From Azorhizobium caulinodans ORS 571 (GTDB taxonomy: Bacteria > Pseudomonadota > Alphaproteobacteria > Rhizobiales > Xanthobacteraceae): a DNA stretch of 64,000 bases. Under the pieces are notes generated by a model. The model was given only the letters and a program-made list of their open reading frames with translations. It ran no database searches and had not been told where the DNA came from. A program made the position numbers and the translations under genes. The stretch lies in assembly GCF_000010525.1 (NCBI RefSeq), contig NC_009937.1, positions 5,236,001 to 5,300,000 of the forward strand. The letters run 5' to 3'. Below are positions 17,534 to 27,351 of the stretch, piece by piece. Every line of letters begins with the position of its first letter. The first letter of the stretch is position 1.

Positions 17534-18967
17534 GTGGCGGGCGCCATACGCGAGACGCTCTATTACACGGTCGGGCTGGTGGTGCTGCGGGCCATCGGCC
17601 TCGTCATGCTCCCGGTCAACACCTACTTCCTCTCCAGCGCTGAATACGGCCGGCTGGAGGTGCTGCTTTCCTTCATCGACGTGGGCGCGCTGTTCTTCAG
17701 CCTCGCCTTGCCCTCGGCCCTCGCCCGCTTCGTCGGTGACGAACAGACCTGGGAGGCGCGCAAGGCAGTGTGCGCCGAATATGCCGGCCTCGCCCTTCTC
17801 GTCAGCGGCGTGCTGGTGGCGTTGGGCGCGGCCTTCTCCCATCCCATTACCGGCTTGCTGCCCGAAAAGGTGAGCCAGAGCGAATTCCTGCTGCTGCTCG
17901 CCGCCATCTGCCTCGAAGGCGTGCTGGGCGTCGGGCTCACCTGGATGCGCATCCGGGGGGCGGCGGGCACCTTCCTCGCCATGTCGCTCAGCCGCGCGCT
18001 GGGACAGGCGGCGCTCTCAGCCACGCTGCTGGTGCTGGGCTTCGGCGTGGAGGGCGTCCTGATCGCTTCCGCCACGGCGGCGCTGGCGCAGGGCGGGGCC
18101 ATGATGGTCTATCTCGCCCGCGACTGCGGCATCTCGCTGCGCTTCGCCCGCTGGCGGGAGATGCTCATCTATTGCGGCCCGCTGCTGCTCTCCGCCCTCG
18201 CCGCCTTCGTGCTCGGCTCCTATGACCGCTGGGTGCTGGCCGGCCATGTGACCCCGGAGGACATCGCGCTCTATGGCGTCGCCGGACGGCTCGGCGCGCT
18301 GACGGCGGTGCTGCTCCAGCCCTTCCACATGTGGTGGTTCCCCAAGCGCTTCATCGTGCTGGCGGAGGATAACGGCGCCGAACGCAGCGCCGACATCGTG
18401 TCGCTGGGCCTGCTCATCGTGCTCGGCGCCTTCGTGGGGGTAAGTCTGGGCGGGCCGTTTGCGGTGCATGTGCTGACGCGCGAGGCTTATTGGGGGGCGA
18501 GCGCCTTCATCGCCTTCATCGCGCTCAACTATGCCATTCAGGAAACCGGCAGCCTGCTGGAGATCGGCTGTTATCTGAGGAAGGACGGCTTTGCCCCGCT
18601 CCTCATCAACCTGATCGGGGCGGGCCTCGCCATCCTGTTCTATTTCACACTCATCCCGCGCTATGGCGTGCCGGGCGCCATCGCCGCGACGCTGATCGCC
18701 CAGAGCGTGCGCGTGGTCCTCACCTGGGCGGTCTCGCGCCATTACGCGCCCATTCCCTATCGCTTCGCCCGGCTCGGCCTCGTGAGCGCGGTGGCGCTCG
18801 CCCTGACGGCGCTCGCCGCTTTCACCCTGCACCCGCTGGTGATGCCGCTCGGCGCGGTGGTGATCCTGCCGCTCATCGGCTGGATGGCGGTGCGGCTCAA
18901 GCTGCTGCCCCGCCTCGACCCCGCCGAACTGCCCGAACCCCTGCGCCGCCGGCTCAAGCTGGGGTAG
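17534..18967 (+). CDS. Polysaccharide flippase (MATE/MOP superfamily, Wzx-like)
   Basis: The 477-residue integral membrane protein has about 12-14 predicted hydrophobic segments from residue 10 to 455 and begins MAGAIRETLYYTVGLVVLRAIGLVMLPVNTYF, typical of polysaccharide export flippases. Such proteins move undecaprenyl-linked repeat units across the inner membrane. The start is GTG with GGGAGGC upstream. It lies 6.5 kb before the exopolysaccharide cluster, separated by purine genes; a role with that cluster is plausible but inferred. Confidence 0.85.
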   Translation: MAGAIRETLYYTVGLVVLRAIGLVMLPVNTYFLSSAEYGRLEVLLSFIDVGALFFSLALPSALARFVGDEQTWEARKAVCAEYAGLALLVSGVLVALGAAFSHPITGLLPEKVSQSEFLLLLAAICLEGVLGVGLTWMRIRGAAGTFLAMSLSRALGQAALSATLLVLGFGVEGVLIASATAALAQGGAMMVYLARDCGISLRFARWREMLIYCGPLLLSALAAFVLGSYDRWVLAGHVTPEDIALYGVAGRLGALTAVLLQPFHMWWFPKRFIVLAEDNGAERSADIVSLGLLIVLGAFVGVSLGGPFAVHVLTREAYWGASAFIAFIALNYAIQETGSLLEIGCYLRKDGFAPLLINLIGAGLAILFYFTLIPRYGVPGAIAATLIAQSVRVVLTWAVSRHYAPIPYRFARLGLVSAVALALTALAAFTLHPLVMPLGAVVILPLIGWMAVRLKLLPRLDPAELPEPLRRRLKLG

Positions 18968-19074
18968 CGTCCCTCGACGGACGTCATGCCCGGGCTCGTC
19001 CGGCGGCGTGCTTCTTGCTTCGGGGGCGGGAGAATGGGAAACCGGAGGCAACCGGTCCCGCAGCGCGAAGGCCC

Positions 19075-19893
19075 ATGGATCTCAACACCGTCACCGCCCT
19101 CCACCGGCCCCGGACCCGTGACGAGATCGGCCCCTTTCAGGCGGGCGATGCCTTTCTTGCGGGCGGCACCGCCCTGTTCGCGGCACCCGATCCCGCGCTC
19201 TCCCGCCTCATCGATTTGCCGGCCCTCAACTGGCCGCCGGTCACGCTGACGGCGGATGGCCTCGAGATCGCCGCCACCTGCACTTTCGCGGAACTCGAAG
19301 AAGCGTCGCTGCCCCCTCGCCTCTCGGCGCTGGCGGCACGCTGCTGCGGCGCGCTCTACGGGTCGTTCAAGGTGCGCGCGGCGGCGACCATTGGCGGAAA
19401 TCTGTGCACCGCGCTCGCCGCCGCACCCATGGCTGCCTTCGCGGTGGCGCTCGATGCGGAGATGCTGATCTGGCGGGCGGACGGCACAGCCCGGACGCTG
19501 CCGGCCCGCGAGTTTATCCTCGCGCCGACCCGCACGCGGCTCGGAACGGGAGAATTGCTGCGCAGCATTCTCGTGCCGGCTTGCAATATGGACCTGCGCT
19601 GGGCCTTCCGCCGCATCGCGCTGAATGAGCTTGGCCGCTCCGCCGCGCTGGTCATCGGGACGCAGGACGGGGCGGGCCGCTTCGGCCTCACGATCACCGC
19701 GTCGACGCCCCGGCCGGTCCGGCTCGACTTCCCGGCTTTGCCAGACGCCGAAACGCTTCTCGCCGCGCTCGACGCCGCCGTTTCGCCCGTCGGCTGGTAT
19801 GACGACGTGCATGGCGATCCGCTCTGGCGGGCCCACATGACGCGGCTTTTTGCGCAGCAAATCCGCAGCGAGCTGACGGGAGAGGCGGCATGA
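19075..19893 (+). CDS. Xanthine dehydrogenase FAD-binding subunit
   Basis: The 272-residue protein resembles the medium (FAD) subunit of molybdenum hydroxylases. It has an FAD-binding [10 protein letters not shown] motif near residue 25, [20 protein letters not shown] near 100 and a C-terminal CO-dehydrogenase-flavoprotein-like tail. It would pass electrons from the FeS centres to NAD+. The ATG at 19075 has GAAGG upstream; frame before it belongs to the overlap with the flippase region. It overlaps the fused FeS/Mo subunit gene by four bases (ATGA), so the two are surely co-translated. Substrate assignment to xanthine comes from the neighbouring permease and guanine deaminase. Confidence 0.82.
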   Translation: MDLNTVTALHRPRTRDEIGPFQAGDAFLAGGTALFAAPDPALSRLIDLPALNWPPVTLTADGLEIAATCTFAELEEASLPPRLSALAARCCGALYGSFKVRAAATIGGNLCTALAAAPMAAFAVALDAEMLIWRADGTARTLPAREFILAPTRTRLGTGELLRSILVPACNMDLRWAFRRIALNELGRSAALVIGTQDGAGRFGLTITASTPRPVRLDFPALPDAETLLAALDAAVSPVGWYDDVHGDPLWRAHMTRLFAQQIRSELTGEAA

Positions 19894-22631
19894 GCGCCCT
19901 CCTCCTCAATGGCCGGAACATCGAGGCCGCCCCGCGCGCGGGCCAGTGCCTGCGCACCTTCCTGCGCGATCTCGGCGCCTTCGGCGTCAAGCGCGGGTGC
20001 GATGTGGGCGATTGCGGTGCCTGCACCGTGCTGCTCGACGGCGCGCCGGTACATAGCTGCATCACGCCCGCCTTCCGCGCGCTGGGGCGCAGCATCACGA
20101 CCATTGAGGGGCTGGCGGAAGGCAACGATCTCCATCCCGTGCAGCAGGCTTTTCTGGACGCGCAGGGCTTCCAGTGCGGCTATTGCACGGCCGGGCAGGT
20201 GCTCACGGTGGCCGCGCTCAATCAGGCGCAGCGGCGGGATTTGCCCGCCGCTCTGAAGGGCAATCTCTGCCGCTGCACCGGCTATCGCGCCATTGCCGAT
20301 GCGGTGGCCGGCATCGCCCATGCGGAACATCCCGAGGCTGGTGCTGCCTGCGGGCACAGCGTCCACGCCCCGGCAGCGCGGGCCATCCTCACGGGCGCGG
20401 CGCGCTATACGCTGGATGTGGAGGTGCCCGGCCTCACGCACCTGAAGCTCGTCCGCGCGCCCCACGCCCATGCGCGCATCCGCGCCATCGACACGGCGGC
20501 CGCGCTGGCGGTGCCCGGCGTGATCGCCGTGCTGACCCATAAGGATGCGCCGCCGGTCCTCTATTCCTCGGCCCGGCACGAGATCGCCACCGACGATGTG
20601 GACGACACCCGCATCCTCGACGATGTGGTGCGCCATGTGGGCCAGCGCGTCGCCGCCGTGATCGCCGAGACGGTGGCCGCCGCCGAGGAGGCCTGCCGGG
20701 GGATCGTCGTCGATTACGAGGTGCTTCCCGCCGTCTTCGATCCCGAGGCCGCCCGCCAGCCCGGCGCACCGCGGGTGCATGGGGAGAAGGGCGCTGAGAG
20801 CCGCATCTTCGATCCCGCCCGCAACATCGTCGCGCATCTCGAAGGCGAGGTGGGCGATGTGGCGGCGGGGTTTGCGGCGGCGGACGTGGTGGTGGAGGAG
20901 ACGCTGGAAAGCCAGCGCCTCCAGCACGCGCATCTCGAAACCCACTGCGCCATCGGCTGGCGGGATAAGGACGGCCGGCTCGTCATCCGCTCGTCCACGC
21001 AGGTGCCTTTCCTCACCCGCGATGCGCTCGCCACCGTGCTCGGCCTGCCGCGCGAAGCCGTGCGCGTGTTCACCGGGCAGGTGGGCGGCGGCTTCGGCGG
21101 CAAGCAGGAAATGCTGGTGGAGGACATCGTCGGTCTCGCCGTGCTGAAGACGGGGCGGCCGGTGCAACTGGAACTCACCCGCGAGGAACAGTTCGCCGCC
21201 ACCACCTCCCGCCACCCCATGAGGGTGCGGGTGAAGCTGGGTGCGAGGTCGGACGGCACGCTCACCGCCTTCGAGATGGACGTGCTCTCGAACACGGGGG
21301 CCTATGGCAATCACGGCGTGGGCACGCTGTTCCACGGCTGCAACGAATCGGTGCAGGTCTATCGCTGCCCCAACAAGAAGGTGACGGGCGAGGCGGTCTA
21401 TACCCACACCCTGCCCTCCGGCGCCTTCCGGGGCTATGGCCTCAGCCAGACCATCTTCGCCATCGAGAGCGCCATGGACGAACTGGCGCGGCGGCTCGGC
21501 CTCGACCCGTTCGAGCTCAGGCGGCGCAACGTCATCCGCCCCGGCGATGCCATGGTGGCCTGGAGCCTCCATCCGCACGACATCGAATATGGCAGCTACG
21601 GCCTCGACCAGTGCCTGAACCTCGTGGAAGCGGCGCTCGCCGGCCCGCATGATCCTGTGCAGGAAGGGCCGGACTGGCAGGTGGGCAAGGGCATGGCGCT
21701 CGCCATGATCGACACCATCCCCCCGCGCGGCCACCATGCCCATGCGCGTCTGAAGCTGGCGGCGGATGGCGCTTATGAGCTGGCGGTCGGCACGGTGGAA
21801 TTCGGCAACGGCAGCCACACGGTCCACGGCCAGATCGTCGCCGGGGCGCTGGGCACCTGCCCCAAGGCCATCCGCCTCGTCACCTCCGATACGGACGCGG
21901 TGGCCCATGACACGGGCGCCTATGGCAGCACCGGCATCGTGGTGGCGGGCCGCGCGGCGCTCGATGCGGCGGAGAAGCTGAAAGCCGCCGTTCTCAGCTT
22001 CGCGACAGATCACGCCGGTGTTGCGGCGGGCGATGGCCGGCTGACGGCGGAAGGCGTCACCTTGCCGGATGGCCGGCTCCTCCCGCTGGCCGATCTCGCC
22101 CGCGCGGCGGAAGCGGCGGGCGCGCCGCTCGCGACGGAAGGCGTCAGCAACGGCTCGCCGCGCTCCATCGCCTTCAACGTTCATGGCTTCGTGGTGGCGG
22201 TGAATGGCGAGACCGGCGAAGTGCGCATCCTCAAAAGCGTGCAGGCGGCGGATGCGGGGCGGGTGCTGAACCCCATGCAATGCCGGGGACAGGTGGAGGG
22301 CGGCGTCGCGCAGGCTTTGGGCGCCGCGCTGTTCGAGGACCTCGTCATCGACAACGCCGGGTCGGTGGTGAACCCCGCCTTCCGCCACTATCACATCCCC
22401 GCCTTCGCCGACGTGCCGCGCACTGAAGTGCTGTTCGCGGACACCCATGACAGGCTGGGGCCTTTCGGGGCCAAATCCATGAGCGAGAGCCCGTTCAATC
22501 CGGTGGCGGCGGCGCTGGGCAACGCCATCCGCGACGCGACGGGCGTGCGCCTGCGGGCGACGCCCTTCGCGCGGGATCGCGTGTTCCGGGCGCTGAAGGC
22601 GGCGCGGGAGGCTGGGACGGAGAGGGTGTGA
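19890..22631 (+). CDS. Xanthine dehydrogenase, fused [2Fe-2S] and molybdopterin subunit
   Basis: This 913-residue protein joins two subunits normally encoded separately. Residues 1-150 are the small subunit with the plant-ferredoxin-like cluster (C37, C42, C45, C57) and the second cluster (CGYC and CRC motifs, about 96-130). From about 165 onward is the molybdopterin subunit with [18 protein letters not shown] and [13 protein letters not shown], the last carrying the likely catalytic Glu. The enzyme would hydroxylate hypoxanthine or xanthine. The fusion resembles joining PucE and PucD of Bacillus. No xdhC maturation gene follows. Substrate is inferred from context; other heterocycles are possible. 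Confidence 0.85.
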   Translation: MSALLLNGRNIEAAPRAGQCLRTFLRDLGAFGVKRGCDVGDCGACTVLLDGAPVHSCITPAFRALGRSITTIEGLAEGNDLHPVQQAFLDAQGFQCGYCTAGQVLTVAALNQAQRRDLPAALKGNLCRCTGYRAIADAVAGIAHAEHPEAGAACGHSVHAPAARAILTGAARYTLDVEVPGLTHLKLVRAPHAHARIRAIDTAAALAVPGVIAVLTHKDAPPVLYSSARHEIATDDVDDTRILDDVVRHVGQRVAAVIAETVAAAEEACRGIVVDYEVLPAVFDPEAARQPGAPRVHGEKGAESRIFDPARNIVAHLEGEVGDVAAGFAAADVVVEETLESQRLQHAHLETHCAIGWRDKDGRLVIRSSTQVPFLTRDALATVLGLPREAVRVFTGQVGGGFGGKQEMLVEDIVGLAVLKTGRPVQLELTREEQFAATTSRHPMRVRVKLGARSDGTLTAFEMDVLSNTGAYGNHGVGTLFHGCNESVQVYRCPNKKVTGEAVYTHTLPSGAFRGYGLSQTIFAIESAMDELARRLGLDPFELRRRNVIRPGDAMVAWSLHPHDIEYGSYGLDQCLNLVEAALAGPHDPVQEGPDWQVGKGMALAMIDTIPPRGHHAHARLKLAADGAYELAVGTVEFGNGSHTVHGQIVAGALGTCPKAIRLVTSDTDAVAHDTGAYGSTGIVVAGRAALDAAEKLKAAVLSFATDHAGVAAGDGRLTAEGVTLPDGRLLPLADLARAAEAAGAPLATEGVSNGSPRSIAFNVHGFVVAVNGETGEVRILKSVQAADAGRVLNPMQCRGQVEGGVAQALGAALFEDLVIDNAGSVVNPAFRHYHIPAFADVPRTEVLFADTHDRLGPFGAKSMSESPFNPVAAALGNAIRDATGVRLRATPFARDRVFRALKAAREAGTERV

Positions 22632-22652
22632 TTTTCGAGGGCGTGAGGGGTG

Positions 22653-22700
22653 GAGAGGGCATTACCCCCCTCCCCGGCCCTCCCCCGCAAGGGGGGAGGG
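22653..22700 (-). repeat. REP-like palindromic element, copy 3 (inverted)
   Basis: AGAGGGCATTACCCCCC leads into the CCCTCCCCC-GCAA-GGGGGGAGGG palindrome, the reverse complement of the unit at 14200. It starts about 20 bases after the xanthine dehydrogenase stop. Confidence 0.7.
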
Positions 22701-22747
22701 AGTGGTGGCGCTCTGTAATGAGATCGGCCCAAGCGCCGGGCGGAAAG

Positions 22748-22793
22748 CCCTCCCCCCTTGCGGGGGAGGGTTGGGAGGGGGGTAATGCCCTCT
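22748..22793 (+). repeat. REP-like palindromic element, copy 4
   Basis: Direct-orientation copy of the same unit, ending GGGGGGTAATGCCCTCT. With copy 3 it forms a divergent pair inside the purine cluster, between the dehydrogenase and the permease. Confidence 0.7.
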
Positions 22794-22877
22794 GAAATCA
22801 GGACGAACACTCGCCCGCAGGATCAGGCAGAGCCTCTCGCGGGCGAGGGCTGGGAACTTAAACGGGGGACTGGGCTG

Positions 22878-24176
22878 ATGCTGGAGCGGCTCTTCAAGCT
22901 GAAGGACAACGGCACCACGGTGCGCACGGAGATCATGGCGGGGTTCACCACCTTCCTCACCATGGCCTACATCATCTTCATCAATCCGAAGATCCTCGCC
23001 GATGCGGGCATGCCCCACGGCTCGGTGTTCGTGGCCACCTGCCTCATCGCGGCGCTGGGCAGCCTCGCCATGGGGCTCTATGCCAACTATCCCATCGCGA
23101 TCGCCCCCGGCATGGGCCTCAACGCCTACTTCGCCTACGTGGTCGTGCTCGGCATGGGCTACACGTGGCAGATCGCGCTGGGCGCCGTCTTCATCTCCGG
23201 CGTGTGCTTCGTGCTGGTGACGCTGTTCCGCATCCGCGAGGCCATCGTCAACGGCATCCCCCATTCGATCCGCATCGCCATCACGGTGGGCATCGGGCTG
23301 TTCCTCGCCATCATCTCGCTGAAGAGCGCCGGCATCGTCGCGGCGAGCCCCGCCACCTTCGTCACTTTGGGCAATCTGCATGAGCCCACCGTCATCCTCT
23401 CGGTGATCGGCTTCTTCGCGGTGGCGGTGCTCTCCGTGCTGCGCTTCAAGGGCGCGCTGCTCATCGGCATCCTCGGCGTCACGGCGCTGAGCTTCTTCTT
23501 CGCGGGCAACAAGCTCTCCAGCTTCGTCTCGCTGCCGCCCTCCCTCTCGCCGACCCTGTTCGCCCTCGACATTCCGGGCGCGCTGCACGCCGGCATCCTC
23601 AATGTGGTGCTGGTGTTCTTCCTGGTGGAGCTGTTCGACGCCACCGGCACGCTCATGGGCGTCGCCCGCCGCGCGGGCCTGCTCAAGGACGGCAAGATGG
23701 AGCGCCTCAACAAGGCGCTGCTGGCGGACAGCACCTCCATCCTGGCCGGCTCGCTGCTCGGCACCTCCAGCTCCACCGCTTATCTCGAAAGCGCGTCCGG
23801 CGTGCAGGAGGGCGGGCGCACCGGCCTCGTGGCGGTGACGGTCGGCGTGCTGTTCCTCGCCTGCCTGTTCTTCGCCCCGCTGGCCGGCTCGGTGCCCGCC
23901 TATGCCACGGCCCCGGCACTGTTCTTCGTCGCCTGCCTGATGCTGCGCGATCTGACCGAGCTGGACTGGGAGGACATCACCGAGGTCATCCCGGCGGCGG
24001 TGACGGCGCTGCTCATGCCCTTCACCTATTCCATCGCCACGGGCGTTGCCTTCGGCTTCATCTCCTATGCGGGGCTGAAGCTCTTCACCGGCCGGGCGAA
24101 AGAGGTGAACTGGATCGTCTGGATCATCGCCGCCGTCTTCCTGTTCAAATATGCCTATGAAGGCTCGGCCGGGTGA
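22878..24176 (+). CDS. NCS2-family purine permease (AzgA/GhxP-like)
   Basis: The 432-residue membrane protein takes up purine bases such as hypoxanthine, guanine or adenine by proton symport. The start MLERLFKLKDNGTTVRTEIMAG is diagnostic of the AzgA branch, followed by NPKILADAGMP, APGMGLNAYFAYVV and FFLVELFDATGTLMGV. About a dozen membrane segments are evident. The frame extends 40 codons upstream into the REP element, but ATG 22878 with a GGGGGA upstream matches the family start. The stop overlaps the guaD start (GTGA). Confidence 0.9.
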   Translation: MLERLFKLKDNGTTVRTEIMAGFTTFLTMAYIIFINPKILADAGMPHGSVFVATCLIAALGSLAMGLYANYPIAIAPGMGLNAYFAYVVVLGMGYTWQIALGAVFISGVCFVLVTLFRIREAIVNGIPHSIRIAITVGIGLFLAIISLKSAGIVAASPATFVTLGNLHEPTVILSVIGFFAVAVLSVLRFKGALLIGILGVTALSFFFAGNKLSSFVSLPPSLSPTLFALDIPGALHAGILNVVLVFFLVELFDATGTLMGVARRAGLLKDGKMERLNKALLADSTSILAGSLLGTSSSTAYLESASGVQEGGRTGLVAVTVGVLFLACLFFAPLAGSVPAYATAPALFFVACLMLRDLTELDWEDITEVIPAAVTALLMPFTYSIATGVAFGFISYAGLKLFTGRAKEVNWIVWIIAAVFLFKYAYEGSAG

Positions 24177-25516
24177 CACAGGCCCCCCGCATCGCTCTGC
24201 GCGCCGGCGCCATCACCTTCCGGGGCAATCCCTTCCTCGCCCCGGAGGCCGAGACGTTCGTTTACGAGAGCGATGCGCTGCTGGTGATGGAGGCTGGGCG
24301 CATCACCGCCTTCGGCCCCTATGAGGCCCTCTGGCCGAGCCTGGCGGAGGGGACGGAGATCCGGTCCTTTCCCGACGCCCTGCTCTGCCCCGGCTTCATC
24401 GACACCCATGTCCATTATCCGCAGACGGGGATGATCGCCTCCTTCGCGGGCGAACTGCTGGAGTGGCTGGAGCGCTACACCTTCCCCACCGAGCTTGCCT
24501 TCGCCGATCCCGCTTATGCGGACGCGATGGCCAAGGTGTTTTTGCGCCAGTTGCTGCGCAACGGCACCACGACGGCCATGGTCTATTGCACGGTGCATCC
24601 CCATTCAGCGGAGGCGCTGTTCGCGGAAAGCCACCGCTTCGACACCCGCATGATCGCCGGCAAGGTGCTCATGGACCGCAACGCCCCCGAGGGCCTGCTG
24701 GATGAGAGCGTCGCCCGCAGCATCGCGGAGAGCGAGGCGCTGATCGCCCGCTGGCACGGCACCGGCCGCCAGCTCTATGCGGTGACGCCGCGCTTCGCCG
24801 GCACCTCGACGCCGGAGCAGCTTGAAGCCGCCGGCCATCTGCTGAAGCGCCAAGCGGGCCTGTTCCTCCAGACCCACCTTTCCGAGAACCGCAAGGAGAT
24901 CGAATGGATCGCCGGCCTCTTCCCGGAGCGGGCGGACTATCTCGATGTCTATGCCCATGCCGGGCTCGTCGGCCCGCGTGCGGTGTTCGGGCACGGGGTG
25001 CATGTGAGCGAGGGCAATCTGTGCACGTGCCACGAAACCGGCGCGGCGCTCGCCCATTGCCCCACCTCCAACCTCTTCCTCGGCTCGGGACTCTTCCGCC
25101 TGTTTGATGCGCTCGATCCGCGCCGGCCGGTGCGCGTCGGCCTCGGCACCGATGTGGGGGCGGGCACCAGCTTCTCCCAGCTCGCGAGCCTGAACGAGGC
25201 CTATAAGGTCGCGGCCCTTCAGGGCGGGCGGCTCGATGCGGTGAAGGGCTTCTATCTCGCGACGCTGGGCGGCGCCCATGCGCTGCATCTGGACGACCGG
25301 CTGGGGCGTCTCGCGCCGGGCTATGAGGCGGATGTGTGCGTGCTGGACCTCAAGGCGACCGAGTTGCTGGCCCTGCGCACCGCCCGCAGCGACGACATCA
25401 GCGACCAGCTTTTCGCCCTCATGACGCTGGGCGATGACCGCGCCATCCGCGCCACCTATGTGGCCGGCCGCTGCGCCTATGACCGCGACCGGGCCGAGCC
25501 GTTCCAATACGCCTGA
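24173..25516 (+). CDS. guaD: Guanine deaminase
   Basis: This 447-residue amidohydrolase converts guanine to xanthine and ammonia. It has the metal-binding DTHVHYPQ near residue 76, then HLSEN, GHGVHV and the distal GTDVGAGTS. It starts with GTG inside the permease stop (GTGA), so permease and enzyme are translationally coupled. Its product is the substrate of the dehydrogenase encoded just upstream, giving a coherent guanine-to-urate route. It meets the fused glycosyltransferase gene tail to tail with two bases between stops. Confidence 0.93.
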   Translation: MTQAPRIALRAGAITFRGNPFLAPEAETFVYESDALLVMEAGRITAFGPYEALWPSLAEGTEIRSFPDALLCPGFIDTHVHYPQTGMIASFAGELLEWLERYTFPTELAFADPAYADAMAKVFLRQLLRNGTTTAMVYCTVHPHSAEALFAESHRFDTRMIAGKVLMDRNAPEGLLDESVARSIAESEALIARWHGTGRQLYAVTPRFAGTSTPEQLEAAGHLLKRQAGLFLQTHLSENRKEIEWIAGLFPERADYLDVYAHAGLVGPRAVFGHGVHVSEGNLCTCHETGAALAHCPTSNLFLGSGLFRLFDALDPRRPVRVGLGTDVGAGTSFSQLASLNEAYKVAALQGGRLDAVKGFYLATLGGAHALHLDDRLGRLAPGYEADVCVLDLKATELLALRTARSDDISDQLFALMTLGDDRAIRATYVAGRCAYDRDRAEPFQYA

Positions 25517-25518
25517 GG

Positions 25519-27351
25519 CTACTGCCCCTTGCCGAGCACCATCACCGCCGCCGTGCGGAAGATGATGGAGAGGTCGGTCTTGATCCAGTCCCACGGGTCC
25601 AGCAGGCGCATGGCGTAAGCGTGGTCGTAGCCGACCTTGGAGCGCACGTCCTCGATGGAGCCGTCATAGCCCTGGTTCACCTGCGCGAGGCCGGTGATGC
25701 CGGGGCGCAGGCCGTGGGTGCGCTCCACATAGAAGGGAATTTCCTTCTCCAGCTTCAGGAAGAAGGCGGGCCGCTCCGGGCGCGGGCCGACAATGGACAT
25801 GTCGCCCTTCAGCACATTGATGGCCTGCGGCAGCTCGTCGATGCGGGTCTTGCGCATGAAGCGGCCGATGGGGGTGATGCGCGGATCGTTCGCCGTCGCC
25901 CACACCGGGCCGGTGCGTGCCTCCGCATCGACATACATGGTGCGGAACTTGAAGAGGTAGAACAGGTCCGTGCGCGTCTCCGTGGAGCGGCCGACACGGA
26001 TCTGGCGATAGAAGATCGGCCCCTTCGAGGTGAGCTTGATGGCGAGCGCCACCGGCACGAACACCGCCGCCAGGACGAGAAAGGCGATGGCGCCCACCAC
26101 GATGTCGAAGGCGCGCTTGCCCACCCGCACCACCGGGTGGACATAATCGAGTTCCGGCTCGCCCGCAGCGCTCATGCCCGCCTTGCTCTCCGCGGCGCGG
26201 CCCCAGCGTCCCCGGTCCTTGCCGGTGAGCTGGCGCAGCGCGCCGATCAGCCCCGCTCCGTGCCCTTCCACGAAATAACCCGCGAACCGCAGCACGCGCG
26301 GCAGAGGCGCGGCGGATTTCGCGATGGCGAACAGGGCGAGCCCGTAGAAGGCCACCTGCCCGACCAATAGCAGGCGGTAGAGTGTTAGCGGATAGAAGGC
26401 AAGGAGGAGATTGGAGACAAACAGGATCACCAGGAGGAAGGGCACGAAGGCCCGCAACGCCTTGCCGGAGAGGAAGATGAAGGCGAGGTCCGGCCGGCGC
26501 GGATCACCGAGCCGCCACAGCCACAGCGCCTGCTGCACATTGCCGGAGGCGATGCGCACCCGGCGGCGGAACTCCTGCGCCCGGTGGGTGCGCTCCTCTT
26601 CCGTCGCCACAATGGCGCGGTCATAGACGGCCCCCGCCCCTGCCGCGACCATGCGCATGGGCAGGATCACATCGTCATTGATGGTGTGCGGCGGCAGCGG
26701 CGCCCAGAGTTCCCGCCGGAACATGTAGAAGGCGCCGTGGCAGCCGATAGGCGCGGCGAGCGCCGCCTCGTCCGCCTTGATGGCGGTCTGGTAGCGCCAG
26801 TAGCCCGCCTCCCCGGCGCTGCCCGCCGCCCGGAGGGCATAGGTGCCCGCCACCACGCCGATGCGCGGGTCCGCAAAATGCGCCGCCGCCCGGCGCAGGG
26901 CATCGGGCGAGAGGCTGGCGGAGACGTCGGAGAGCGCGACAAGGCCGGGCGGCAGGCCGGCGATCACCTCGTTCAGCACCGCCACCTTGCCCCGGTTGAC
27001 CGGGAAATCGCGCACCTCGGCATTGAGGCCCGCGCAGGCCTCCGAGGCCAGAGCCGCGCGCGCCGCCTCCGGCGTGCCGTCGGTGCAGCCGTCGCAGGCG
27101 ACGATCACCTTCAGCCGGTCGCGGGGATAATCGAGGGCCGCGCAGTCCTTCAGCTTGGCGGCGATGAAGGCCGCTTCCTGATAGGCCGGCACCACCAGAG
27201 TGATGACGGGCAGGTCGGCCTCGGGCACCGGCGGCGGCACCGGGCGCGGACCGCGCCTCCGGGCCAGCGCGCGCAACAGCGCCGGGAACACCGCATGGTG
27301 ATAGGCGACAAGCACGAGGCTGAGCCAGAACAGCAGCTCCAGCGCGATCAT
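25519..27351 (-). CDS. Fused GT2 glycosyltransferase and undecaprenyl-phosphate sugar transferase
   Basis: The 610-residue protein joins two exopolysaccharide enzymes. Residues 1-380 are a GT2 glycosyltransferase with a leading membrane segment, TLVVPAYQEAAFIAAKLK, VIVACDGCTDGT, a DVSASLSP acidic motif and two to three membrane helices near 290-350. From about 410 comes a bacterial sugar transferase (WcaJ/ExoY type): KRAFDIVVGAIAFL, SKGPIFYRQIRVG, YLFKFRTMYVDAE, RIDELPQAINVLKGDMSIVGPRPE and GITGLAQVNQGY. It would start repeat-unit synthesis on the lipid carrier and may add the next sugar. The start overlaps the upstream GT4 stop (ATGA). Confidence 0.9.
   Translation of the reverse strand: MIALELLFWLSLVLVAYHHAVFPALLRALARRRGPRPVPPPVPEADLPVITLVVPAYQEAAFIAAKLKDCAALDYPRDRLKVIVACDGCTDGTPEAARAALASEACAGLNAEVRDFPVNRGKVAVLNEVIAGLPPGLVALSDVSASLSPDALRRAAAHFADPRIGVVAGTYALRAAGSAGEAGYWRYQTAIKADEAALAAPIGCHGAFYMFRRELWAPLPPHTINDDVILPMRMVAAGAGAVYDRAIVATEEERTHRAQEFRRRVRIASGNVQQALWLWRLGDPRRPDLAFIFLSGKALRAFVPFLLVILFVSNLLLAFYPLTLYRLLLVGQVAFYGLALFAIAKSAAPLPRVLRFAGYFVEGHGAGLIGALRQLTGKDRGRWGRAAESKAGMSAAGEPELDYVHPVVRVGKRAFDIVVGAIAFLVLAAVFVPVALAIKLTSKGPIFYRQIRVGRSTETRTDLFYLFKFRTMYVDAEARTGPVWATANDPRITPIGRFMRKTRIDELPQAINVLKGDMSIVGPRPERPAFFLKLEKEIPFYVERTHGLRPGITGLAQVNQGYDGSIEDVRSKVGYDHAYAMRLLDPWDWIKTDLSIIFRTAAVMVLGKGQ

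Noticed and set aside
19356-22448. Minus-strand open frame of 1030 codons opposite xanthine dehydrogenase
   Set aside because: The plus strand has all metal-binding motifs; the antisense product has no recognisable domain.
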